The translations under genes and the position numbers were made by a program. From Spirometra erinaceieuropaei (taxonomy: Eukaryota > Platyhelminthes > Cestoda > Diphyllobothriidea > Diphyllobothriidae), in assembly GCA_902702965.1 (NCBI GenBank), contig CACRXP010000037.1:1206687-1270686 (forward strand): 64,000 nt of DNA, in the 5' to 3' direction. Shown here one piece after another: positions 1 through 9,600 of the stretch (position 1 is its first letter; each line of letters starts with the position of its first letter). Under the pieces are notes generated by a model. It ran no database searches. It was not told where the DNA came from and saw nothing but the letters and a program-made list of their open reading frames with translations.

Positions 1-38
1 ACCTATTTAAACCGTGTAATTTTCCAATATTTCCTATC

Positions 39-76
39 TCCGATGATGCGCTCGAGTATGAGTGTGAAACGTCAGA
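39..76 (+). ncRNA. Decayed hammerhead-ribozyme-like motif of a PLE end
   Basis: The order of elements matches a hammerhead core: CCGATGA at 40-46 (the family core is CTGATGA), a stem GCGCTC/GAGTGT (48-53 and 60-65, two G-U pairs) closed by a six-base loop, then GAAA (66-69) and CGTC (70-73). It resembles the terminal-repeat motif of the Penelope-like element at 19447-19490. The T-to-C change in the core should inactivate it. It lies next to PLE debris, so it is probably a relic of a terminal repeat. Confidence 0.5.
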
Positions 77-118
77 TGATTAAATCATCATCCCCAGAGC
101 TCGCCTTACCATCTTCTT

Positions 119-120
119 CA

Positions 121-148
<28 letters not shown>
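119..148. repeat. AT dinucleotide microsatellite
   Basis: An uninterrupted run of about fourteen AT units, between the hammerhead-like relic and the minus-strand PLE fragment. Confidence 0.95.
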
Positions 149-151
<3 letters not shown>

Positions 152-184
152 AAATAAGTAAAATTCTTTGGGAAGAGAATAACC

Positions 185-1158
185 TTTAATGCGTAAATTT
201 TCGAGTCTGGTTCCCCAACTCGTCCTCAGACTTTTGAGCTATATACAAAACAGTTAACTATTTAGCCGTATCGAACAAGTGATTCTATGGTTGGCCGAAG
301 CCTGCGCCAATGCGCGTCAATGGTTTTTTGTCAACCCCTCGGCATTGGCTTCCATTTGTCCTTGAGAAATTTGTGTGTGGCATATAAATCGATATGCTGG
401 TTGATGCATGCTTCATCTGAGTACATAGCCTCCAGGAATTCGCGGCCTTTCCTTATTGGGCAGGCGTCAACAATGCGATTGTTCTCCCATGCAAATTTGT
501 GCCCAGTCTCCAGTGTATGCATAGCCACCTGGGATATATGATCTTGCTTCCTCACCGCTAACTGATGCTCATGTATGCGAGTAGAGGCAGATTTCCTAGT
601 TTGGCCACAATAGACGGCATCGCAACTGGAACATGGTATTTTGTAGACAACACCTTTTCTATCTAGATAGCCAACCCTGTCCTTGGGGTGTACGAGCTGT
701 GCACGCAAGGTGGTTGTAAGTTGATGTGCTACTTGTATCTGATGCTTATTCAGCTGTCTTTCGACGAACTCAGATACATTTTGCACGTATGGCAGGGTCC
801 GTCAGATGTTTTTGGCGCCTGGATGGCCGTTGTTTTCGAAATACCTTTCCGTTTCATGCAATGACGTCCAAAGTCGCGCGGGTACCCGTTGTGAAGAAAA
901 TAATGTGAAAACTTATTTCATTTCTGCTTGACAACTTTGTTCATCAGAGCAGTGTGTTTTGGCTTGGTTTAGCAGGCTGTAGACAGTAATACTCTTGTGA
1001 GAGATGAGATGATTACTCTCCAAATGTAGGATGACCTCGGAGTATGTTTGTTTGCGATAAACTGAAGTGTGATGGGATCCATCAGTTTTTCGTTATCCGA
1101 GGACATCCCGAAATGGGAGTTGTCCATCAACCTCTGTTTCGAAAGTGAACTTGATTCG
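185..1158 (-). mobile_element. Penelope-like element fragment 1 (PLE-1), 3' part
   Basis: Reading the minus strand from 1158 down, the order is the end of the reverse transcriptase region (residues like IKFTFETEVDGQLPF), a connector with the PLE-typical block VYRK...YSEVILHLESNHL (about 1075-940), and a GIY-YIG endonuclease domain (331-786). A 3' tail follows at about 185-250. Frameshifts separate the connector from the endonuclease, so the copy is dead. It stops abruptly at about 1158, where a plus-strand copy of the same family begins shortly after, making an inverted arrangement. Confidence 0.8.
331..786 (-). pseudogene. PLE GIY-YIG endonuclease domain, broken
   Basis: The 151-residue reading frame contains VYKIPCSSCDAVYCGQT, the GIY-YIG core in the variant used by Penelope-like elements, with an upstream cysteine pair. 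TRIHEHQLAVR follows, then a helix with TGHKF and a C-terminal GREFLEAMYSDEACINQHIDL block. In intact elements this domain is fused to the C-terminus of the RT and nicks target DNA for target-primed reverse transcription. Upstream in-frame homology (ENNGHPGAKNI, PYVQNVSEFVERQL) continues to about 900 with a stop, so this is the tail of a longer broken ORF. The family assignment is firm; activity is very unlikely. Confidence 0.85.
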
Positions 1159-1511
1159 TTCAGGCTTAGACTACTGATGTATCTGCCGACCCTCCATTCC
1201 ATCTAGAAACCAACTTTCCTTTCGCCAAACAATGTTATCGCCAACTGAACGGTGTTACTATATGTTCGCCTATATCTGGCTTTCTAGCAGAAGCCATAAT
1301 GCAGAAACTGGAGTCTATAGCACTTCCTAAAATTAACCCAAAAGTATGGCTGCGCTATGTTGATGACACATTTGTCATTGTCAAGAGAAAGCAATTAGAC
1401 CAGCTTCACAGGAATCTTAACTCCACATTTTCAGGAATCAAGTTCACTTTCGAAACAGAGGTTGATGGGCAACTCCCATTTCTGGATGTCCTCGTATGCC
1501 GAAAAGCTGAT
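1080..1511. repeat. Inverted PLE segments (about 79-bp arms)
   Basis: Positions 1080-1158 read on the minus strand match 1433-1511 on the plus strand with only a few mismatches. Both encode the same RT segment. The arms are 274 bp apart, so one PLE piece is inverted relative to the other. Confidence 0.85.
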
Positions 1512-1520
1512 GATTGTCCG
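1207..1520 (+). pseudogene. PLE reverse transcriptase fragment, plus strand
   Basis: Translation from about 1210 gives GVTICSPISGFLAEAIMQKLES, then WLRYVDDTFVIVKRK, then IKFTFETEVDGQLPFLDVLV. These are RT motifs 4-6 of a Penelope-like element, with YVDD as the catalytic motif. The frame is open to 1598, but recognisable homology ends near 1510. No endonuclease follows. The final part (1433-1511) is an inverted copy of 1080-1158. Confidence 0.85.
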
Positions 1521-2700
1521 ACATCAGTTCAAGAGGACATCGGGGCAAGCATGATCTATCAACGTAGCTTTCATTGGAGGATGGACGAATGGCAATGACT
1601 AACAGTCCTATAAGTAAACCAACGATGATGGATCGTTGGGGATGTGGGAAAATCTTGTACATAGTTACAGAAATAACCGAAGCAGCAAAAACAGTGCATC
1701 AGGCTTTTTATGCGTGAAACATGCCTGCAATCTACCACTGTAGCACATAAAATGTATACATCCTCTGTGATATCGGTCTTTGTTGCGTTATGCTGGCGCA
1801 CGTCTTAATGGCTTTAAGGTGCGCGTTTTACTCCGAACTGTCCACTCAAGATACCACATCTCCGGCGTGGTACTTCGAGTCCTAATTCATTTAACCAACA
1901 TGTTAGACGTGATCAGTCAGGTTTCCAGTTATTCCTCATGTGGCAACTCCTGTCCTCTCCATTTGCGTTGAACCTGTTTGTCCATCCTCGTGTAACGCCA
2001 ATCCTGGTTCTTCAGGCACGCCAATATTTTCGGGCGATGCTGTTCCCACCATCGAATCTGAGCCAGAAGTAAAGATTTGGTAAATTAGAGCTATCTTAGG
2101 AACCACGGTATATTATTTGCGTCGATTACCTAAAGAGCACTCTACGTGGCTCACCCTGCGACTATTCAGAACCTACACGATAGTCATAAGACGCCCGTTT
2201 GGTGGCAGCTTTATTGTGTCTAATGACTAAAGCTCCAATTGATGCGACAAACTGGTAATATCATAACGTTTTACTCTCCCTGCCGATACTTTACAGCAAC
2301 TTGTGCGCACCTTTAAGTTGAAAACTGACCTAGGCACCACATAAACAGAGTTGCTGATTTTCTGAGAATTTGTCATATCGCTGCAAATTCCTCCATCAAT
2401 AACTGCTTTGAGTATTTTTTAGTGTTACGGGACTTTTCTACGTCACAAACAGCAGTTCCTTTCTCTTTACTGTCCGCTTTAATTACTAGCTTAAGAATTT
2501 TTCGAACGACTTCCCGCTTATGGAAACCAAGACGTACTGTTGCTCCCAGTTTTTTACCAGTGAGACCGTCAACTGCTTCTGAATTTTGTGCCCCCTTTTG
2601 GATGAACTTAATTGAGTCTGAGCTTCTACGGTGTCTGGAAGTGTCAGCTTGCGATACTTCTCTAGGGCCTCTTCGAATCCCCCTCGCTTTCTCTTTTAAG
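1521..2700. other. No gene seen
   Basis: Short reading frames only, without recognisable motifs. This stretch is probably part of the RTF1 intron upstream of the exon at 2701. I looked for the N-terminal half of the Plus3 domain here and did not find it. Confidence 0.5.
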
Positions 2701-2923
2701 GACTAACAAGGGAATCGTTCTTCGGGTTGGCAAGGACCAGCACACCTTCCGGCTCGCTTTTGTCTCTAATTCCGAATTTTTACCGGCCGAATTTGAGAGC
2801 TGGCTCCGACACACAAATGAGGCTGGTCTTCGTCCCCCTACTCTCGCGTATGTGGCCAAGAAGCATGCTGAAATTCAGAAAGCCATTAACACCATCATCA
2901 GCGATGAACGTGTTTTTGAACAG
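2701..2923 (+). CDS. RTF1: RTF1 exon: end of Plus3 domain and following helical region
   Basis: This exon encodes TNKGIVLRVGKDQHTFRLAFVSNSEF and then a conserved helical stretch (GLRPPTLAYVAKKHAEIQKAIN). This matches the C-terminal half of the RTF1 Plus3 domain, which in characterised homologues binds the phosphorylated Spt5 repeat region and helps place the Paf1 complex on elongating RNA polymerase II. The acceptor is CTTTTAAG at 2693-2700. The exon starts in phase 2 (one base completes a codon) and ends in phase 0. The donor is CAG|GCAAGT, a GC-type donor. The next exon begins in phase 0 and continues the known family order (FEQ, then SKRRFQKAP). Earlier exons were not found in the window. 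Confidence 0.9.
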
Positions 2924-3862
2924 GCAAGTTCCCTGAGGCCTACATATTGGAAATATTTCCAGTTGATTTTCTGCCACGCCAAAGTTATACGTCCAAAGAC
3001 CAGTTCACATGACGATACGACTATTTCTGAGTCTGCCCACCTTTATAGGGCCCAATCGTGCCTCTCTGTCCTCTACCACATAAATTCTATCGTCCCCATA
3101 AATCTTGGACTTGTAACTCAAGCTCAAACTCATCCATTAGGGAATCCGTGCCTGTTTTTTGTCGTTTGAGGAGTAAATCCGACAAAAGCATCTTTGATTG
3201 TCTGTCTACATGCGTCTGGCTTCTACCAATCTACCCTGATTTTAGAGACAAATAAGGATGAAAACGCAGCGCCCATGTATACGGGCACATGGCACGAAGC
3301 AAAAAATAATCGGGTAGTTTGCGTTTGAATGCTTGACGATCCCAAATACGTCTAGAATAGCTTTCAGGTACCCTTTCCATTTATAAGTGTTCAGACTGTT
3401 TATAAAGCATCCGTTCGTTGCGGGGACACCTGTGATGAATTTATTGTAAACGTCTTTGCGTGTGACATAAACGCCTTTTCAAACTTTGACTCTGGCCTTT
3501 CGCAGACCATCAGTTACGGTAGCACCAAACCGGAATTGAACTCTATTAATTGTATCATATAGTGGTTAATATTGCTTTGTCAAGCCCTCCTTCGGGGTCA
3601 CTTAATTTGATAGATCCCGAACGTCTGTGTAATCATCACTTTCCCTCGTTTTTGCGTAGTCAGGGAAGTTTTGTTAGTTGTTCTCATTTAGGCCCGACAT
3701 AACGGCCGAATTCCACCGCCCTCACTTTTACTGTTTTGTACTTCTGTGGCAAGCAATGATGTCGCTTCCTTGACATTATCATGAGCATATCGATAGACTT
3801 CGATCGTCGCATGTCCGCGATTTTCATTTCTCCCAAATTCGCATTTTTATGTCACATGCCAG

Positions 3863-4231
3863 ATAATCCAATCAAAAAGGCGATTTCAAAAAGCCCCGAC
3901 AAACTTTGCTCTGCGCAAAGCAGAACTGCTAAAGCAACGCGAGGTTGCCGACGAGGAAGGCGATACAGAAGCTGTACGCCGTCTCAATCTCGAACTCGAC
4001 GAGCTGGAAACGCAGGCGGAAAAGATTGAACGGAAGAGAACCATCGGCTTCAAATCAATCACTTCAATTAACCAACGTAATCGGGAGTTGAGTGTAAAGC
4101 AAGCGGAGGAAGCCATCATGAAGGAGTCTCAAGAGGCGGCTCTCTCTCGCGAGGAGGACCCGTTCACGCGCATCCAATCGAAGCCGGTGATCGTAACGAA
4201 GAGTTATCTGGAGAAACTCCGCAACAAGAGG
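3863..4231 (+). CDS. RTF1: RTF1 exon: coiled-coil and INQRNRE region
   Basis: It encodes 123 codons in phase 0/0. The first block is RFQKAPTNFALRKAELL, then a charged heptad-like helix (REVADEEGDTEAVRRL, LDELETQAEKIERKR), then the RTF1 signature ITSINQRNRELSVKQAE, and finally DPFTRIQSKPVIV. In homologues this region follows the Plus3 domain, and the C-terminal portion anchors RTF1 to the rest of the Paf1 complex. The acceptor is CATGCCAG (3855-3862); the donor is AGG|GTGAGT at 4232. I chose this start because the upstream GC-donor exon ends in phase 0 and the joined protein follows the family order. Confidence 0.92.
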
Positions 4232-4585
4232 GTGAGTTGTAGAAACCTCGAAATAAATCTCCCATGTGCCAATCTACCTGAAGCGAATCAACTAATTTCG
4301 TAGTTTACATCACTGGAAAAACGGTGGTCTGTTCGAGGTCAGGTTTTTACGCAAGGTACGCAGGCTATCCATGGTTACTGGCTGACTAAGACTTTACGAC
4401 TGATTCATCAGCTGCTGGCTCGTAGTTCAGAGCAAGACTACCGGTTTCACCCGTTATCAACCAACATATTTTTACCCCTTCAAGTGTACGCCACTTTAGT
4501 TGCCGTCGTGCGCTTTCGGCGGCCCTTAGGTCGTTTCTCTGCGTCTTTGCCCACGCGGTATTTTTGCCGTTTTGTCCTTCTGTAG

Positions 4586-4954
4586 AACGCGAAGGCCAAT
4601 GCGGACGGAGAAAAAAAGGACGGTGAGGAGCAGAAGACTGCAGAGAAGTCGGAGGCACCGAATTCGGATCTAAGTCAAAATTCGCCCTGTGCATGGAACA
4701 CGGGCGCACCGCCTGAGGAGTCCCTGCATGCCATTCACGACTTTGAAATAGACATCCATGTGAACATCAAGCCTGCACATGAGGACGTAAACGTGACGGA
4801 TAACGACCTCTCTGGGGGTGGCGGTTGCGTGCAAAAACCTAGTATGGCTATGCAGCGTTCGGCGTCAGCTGCAGCCAATCTGAATGGCAGTGGCGAACCA
4901 AATCGACGCTTCTTAAATCTACAGGAGTATAAGAGACGTCGTGGATTGATATAG
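4586..4954 (+). CDS. RTF1: RTF1 terminal exon with stop
   Basis: This last coding exon has 122 codons plus TAG at 4952-4954. The acceptor is TCCTTCTGTAG at 4575-4585. The start is low-complexity and charged (NAKANADGEKKDGEEQKTAEK). The family-conserved HDFEIDIHVNIKP motif follows, and the end is RRFLNLQEYKRRRGLI, which corresponds closely to the conserved C-terminus of animal RTF1. Homologues are nuclear and act in transcription elongation and, through a more N-terminal segment outside this window, in H2B ubiquitylation. The middle is poorly conserved with a GGGG run. The identification is firm. Confidence 0.95.
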   Translation, partial: NAKANADGEKKDGEEQKTAEKSEAPNSDLSQNSPCAWNTGAPPEESLHAIHDFEIDIHVNIKPAHEDVNVTDNDLSGGGGCVQKPSMAMQRSASAAANLNGSGEPNRRFLNLQEYKRRRGLI

Positions 4955-6138
4955 GACAAGGGTTCTGGCGCGATCTCCACTAACTTCACAGCTTACGTGC
5001 AAAATGCTTGGCCTTGTACTCCCCCCCTTCATGCGCAGGCCTATTTTCGTATGCAGCTTCTCCGCGCCCTCCTCGCATACAGGTATATGCTCCCCTTCTT
5101 GTATGACGGTCCTGTTGGGCAAGGCAAACCCAGTTTGTACATACGTGTTAACATTAATCTGTACATTTTGAAACTCGCTTCCCTCCTCGAGACCAGTGGC
5201 CACATTTTGTTCCTTAGTCGCCTTCCTGAAAAGTCCTATGAATTGTTCTATGCGCATTCCAGCCAATTATACCTTCAAAGGCGGATGAAAATTAGGGGCA
5301 GCCGTCTCGGTCGCACGCATCGGAGTAGTTCTTCCGCGATAGCAGAAGACTTCAACCGATTCCCTGTGTGACAGCGAATTGTGCGCGAACTTGCTTGCAG
5401 TAAGGTCGGAGCGCGCAGAATCGACCCAGCTTATTCTTGGCCTACCTGCCATATCCCAAAGTGTGCTGAAATACGACTAGGGGTTGGCGTGGGCGCAGTA
5501 TCTGAATCCGTGTAGGGGCGCACATAAAGCAGACTTTAGATAGACGTTTTTACACTATGCAAGTCCGCTTGTTGGCCCTTGTGGCCACTCCATGATCAGT
5601 TGAGGACGGGTTTGTTACCAAGCATTAAACCCGCCAAGGTCGGCCCATTTCGTGAAAATCATGCCTGTTCCGTACGGAATTGATTACTGCCGCTGGATCG
5701 CACGGCCCCGAAGCGCCCGACTTCTGCGTTTACGCTGTGGGATGGTTGAAGGCGACTTAGATTACTTGCTAGTTAAAGATCGATATTCCTGTGGATGCGT
5801 TCCAAGGCCTCCTAGGCTATGTAGGCCAAACGCGCTCTTGGCAAGGCGGAGCGGCGTCTAGAAGAACGTAGGCAGTATTCAGAAAATGAATTTTGGATGG
5901 TTTATCGAAAAAATACGTGCCACATGAATGGAGGCCAGGTGGCTGACCGGGCCCAAGAATTCACAAGGATCGTGCGTACAGGATAACATGATCATTTGTA
6001 GTGCCGATTTGTAAACTTGCTGACGCATAACAAACGAAATAAGCTGGTCCGTGTCTTAAAAACTCGTACGGCTCTCGAGAGGCAGGAAATAAATGAATGC
6101 AAAAAGTATTTCAGATTATTTGTAACATATTTACATAG
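4955..6138. other. RTF1 3' flank, no gene seen
   Basis: This holds the probable 3' UTR of RTF1 and intergenic sequence. Open frames at 4997-5371 and 5652-5861 have no recognisable domain. I did not locate a clear AATAAA signal just after the stop. Confidence 0.4.
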
Positions 6139-6372
6139 GACGAAAATGAGTCAGACATATCGGAAGATGACGTCCTTTGGATCAAGAACCATTCTCGGTT
6201 CAATTTTCACGGGACTGCGAAGAAGCATGGAAAGCATTTGTTCTCCGTAGCCAATCAGGAAGTAGATTTCCGTCGGGCTGAGTCTGTTCGACAACAGGAA
6301 GCTTATGTGTACCATGTTTGCTTGCCGCTTGATTATGACCTAAATGACAAAATTAGATTGGATTTCGGTTAA
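6139..6372 (+). CDS. Unrecognised coding-like run, possible exon
   Basis: Immediately after TTTACATAG (a possible acceptor, which also supplies an in-frame stop) there is an open run of 77 codons ending at TAA 6370-6372. It starts acidic (DENESDISEDDVLWIKNHSRF) and continues with basic and mixed segments (HGTAKKHGKHLFSVANQEV, then RRAESVRQQEAYVYHV). The composition looks like a nuclear protein rather than random translation. No upstream exon with compatible phase was found and I do not recognise the family. It may be an exon of an unknown gene, a pseudogene, or chance. Confidence 0.3.
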   Translation, partial: DENESDISEDDVLWIKNHSRFNFHGTAKKHGKHLFSVANQEVDFRRAESVRQQEAYVYHVCLPLDYDLNDKIRLDFG

Positions 6373-6420
6373 CTTGCTCACGAAGACAAAGCCAGGACTG
6401 AACCCGGTTTTGTTAACTAG

Positions 6421-6606
6421 CACCAGAACTATGGCTTGTTATACCTGGTTGGTAATACCCTGGAGAGGAGGCAAAGAAAAAAGAGAAAGAACACGATCGC
6501 GGCGATGGAAAGTTCGGACGATGAGGGGGACTTGCACCAGGGGGGTTGTTTAAATAACTTATCCAAGAGATTAAGAGTAACAAAAAATCAACGACTGTAT
6601 AGGTAA
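6421..6606 (+). CDS. Second coding-like run in the same frame
   Basis: It is in the same frame as the run at 6139-6372, after two stops (6370 and 6418). It encodes NTLERRQRKKRKNTIAAM followed by ESSDDEGDL and a short basic tail, closed by TAA at 6604; AG|GTAACA at 6602 could be a donor. A bipartite basic stretch followed by an acidic serine patch is typical of nuclear proteins. It may belong with the previous run, either with an intron between them or as a broken pseudogene. No function is assigned. Confidence 0.25.
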   Translation, partial: HQNYGLLYLVGNTLERRQRKKRKNTIAAMESSDDEGDLHQGGCLNNLSKRLRVTKNQRLYR

Positions 6607-9600
6607 CATGGGTTCAACTGTGTCTCGCTTAACTTTTCAAAGCCTGTTACCTCCCTAGACCAAGAAGACTCCGCGAACGGATAGTCATACCTAGAACAAC
6701 TGTAATAACAGCCACACAAAAGAGCCGTTGCAGCGTGGCTCTCAATCCTAGAGACCAGAGTCTCTGTTCAGCCAGCAAACGTCCAGACCGTACTTCTGTT
6801 GGTTTCACTCCACAAACGGATCCGCCACTCCATATCATAACGTAGGCAGAGTTACAGGTATGGTCCTCGAACACCATCCACTTCGCAGTAAGCAAAGGAA
6901 GGGAGTTGAAGGAGATCACGGGTGGACTTTGGTCTATGAACTAGCACCGTTATACGGGAGCAAGTATAATGATATGAATATCAAGTTTCGCCGCAGGCGT
7001 ATATTGGTTGAAGGCTCTCTTTATGTACTAGTAAGCCAGACTTAAATTCAGGCGCGCCGGGAGCAAGATGGGTCGAGAAAAATTGACAAGTCCAGTGTTC
7101 ATAACAGCGTTTAGTGTAATCATCCTTTACACTTCAAATTTCACTTCCACAAGGAGAAATCAAGAAATTTGGGCTGTCTTTCGTCATGCCAACAACACGA
7201 CCAGCGTGATGAAAGCGCCAAAAAATAAAACTGTACTAGCGCAAACAAAAAGGATCTAAGTGTGGTTGTGCACTGGAATTACTCGTACTTGCTTCGCCTA
7301 GCACGAACACTGCTTTCGATCTAGAATCCATGGCGTCATGGATTAGTGCAGTCCATGTTCTACAATCGCTGTCAAGTTGGTCTTTTATCCCTGGACATTC
7401 GGGCTGACTTAGCCATATCCGTGTACTTCTTAGATGGTCACCATTGGCGATGAAATCAATATGAACAAGAGTTTGAAGGTATTACACCGCAGATGAACTC
7501 TTCGAGCCAACGGAGCGTAGACGAAATTTGAGAGGAAGACCTTTAACCACATATGCCGTAAACGGTCTCGGTGACCGACGATGGAGCCCCATCTTCCTGG
7601 CGTGACCAGAGAATGCAAGTATGAGGATCCTCCGAAGAAGCAAGTAATCGAAAATCCAGTCAGCAGTACTTAGGGCAGAACAGCATTGACTGTAGTCCAA
7701 TACTGGCCAATACGCATGATGAACCCTGCCGGGGAACAACGGTACTTTAAAAAAGAGGACAGAAAGCGTTGCGTACGTGTTGTTTTTTAATTATTTTACA
7801 TTGGTTCATCGGTAGTACAGAAGAAGGAAATTCCTCTGCGCACTCTCTTGCCATCCCGGAGGAGGAACAGAGGTTGTAGACTATTAAGCGGCACTTCCAA
7901 TCTTCGTCAAAAGAGGGCGGTGCACAATCACAGTTACTGGTGGCTTTCTAGGGTAGCCGTGGTAGAAATCGCACCGGCTGTGCTCAGAGACTGTTGGCTG
8001 AGTTATGCGAACAATGACTGATGTTAACGCAGCTGTCGCCCAACCGTTGACGTGATGGATCATTCTGTCTTGGTTTTGATGGGCTCACTATAAATATCTG
8101 ACGCGCAATTTGCTAGATGTCGTCACTTTGAAGGTAGACGACAAACGGGATAACTCGTTGTCCTCAGGACGGAGAGTTATGTTATAATAGGCCCTTCCTA
8201 GTGTGGCCTCTATGGCACTCCCGCTCAAATGGAATCCCAGTTGACTCCTTGTTTCAGTGAAAAATCGGTCCATTGTACCCGGACAGGTCTCGTGTGACAC
8301 GCGAAGATGGAATGTTTTACTTTGTCAGATACCGCGTCCGAGTCAGCGACCGGTGGTTCTTACCACCGGATACAGGTAGACGAGGAGGAGAGTTCGGTAG
8401 ATGCTGGCAAGTTTACTATCACTATAAACTAATCTACATGCAAGTTACCGTCCTGCGCCTACCATGCTGCTGGGCACATGGTAAACATCGTCGTTCGCGG
8501 CAGTCGAACCGACAGTGGTGTCTGCATTTTGCTTAACGAAACCCCGTCTATTCTGGCAATCTGTGAGATGACGCACACCAGGCAAGTGAATTTGTCTGCT
8601 GTTGCAAGGATAGTACCATTAACAGTTCGGGTGTGTTCAGCATATTCGGCAGTCGGCATGGGTTAACGCATGACGACCGCTATCTGTATGCCTATACTTA
8701 GTCCAAAACTGGCCCATATGGAGGAAATGATCCAAACCTCCCTGCATATCCACCAGAGTAGCTGTGTTCAACACCTAGACGAGGTCTAGACAAAGTCAGC
8801 CACAGTCGTCTCGAAGTTGTCTTCCCAACAAAACTTGGGTGTAAACGGTGCTGCGACTGCGCGACTATTCGTCAATAATTGCAATGAATCTCCACCACTG
8901 TTATTTTAGACATCAAACGCGCTGAAACGAAATTTGGGACATTTTCAGCTACACCGGTGGTGAGCGATAATGCGGTCCGACAGTCGTTTGTCATGTCTTA
9001 GCAGTCCTAATCAAGAAGATACTGCTTACAACATCACGTAGAAATAGGCTGGAACAGGTGATATTGCCAAATACTGGTTTGCCTTCCATCCATAGCTGAC
9101 TGTTGCTCGTAAAATTGACGTGCGAGGTCAAGCCGCGAGAACCAGAGATAATACCCTTCTTCACCAAACACCCCTCCCGCCACATTGATTTCACTCATTA
9201 TGGCAACCTGGAACATCCGTTCTTCTTATGCTAACCAAACGAAAACGGGGACAGCTTCAGTCGGCCCAGAAATGGCTCAGTTCAGGGTGGACACTACTAT
9301 CCTAAACGAGACTCTTCGCTAAACAAGGACAGTTAAGTACGATCAGGATACACTTTCTTCTGAGCGTCCGCCCTCGGCAGAACAAGAAAACAGAGCCGTC
9401 CTCGCCACTAAAAACGACATCATCGGAAACCAGCCTTCTCTAGCGCAGTACGCCAACAACCTTATTATTAAAATGTGATTTCCACATAACGTGATGAAAT
9501 TCGCAATAGTGCGCAAAGAAAATGTCAGGCCCTGACGTCGCGAAGGGTAAGTCCTACGTGGACCTGGACTCCCTCCCGTACTCGTCACAGATGGACATAC

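Noticed and set aside
2852..3169. Frame of 105 codons beginning with the RTF1 helix
   Set aside because: Only the part up to 2923 is coding; the rest reads into the intron after the GC donor.
4386..5452. Several minus-strand frames opposite the RTF1 last exon
   Set aside because: They are shadows of the coding exon and of its GC-richer flank, with no domain.
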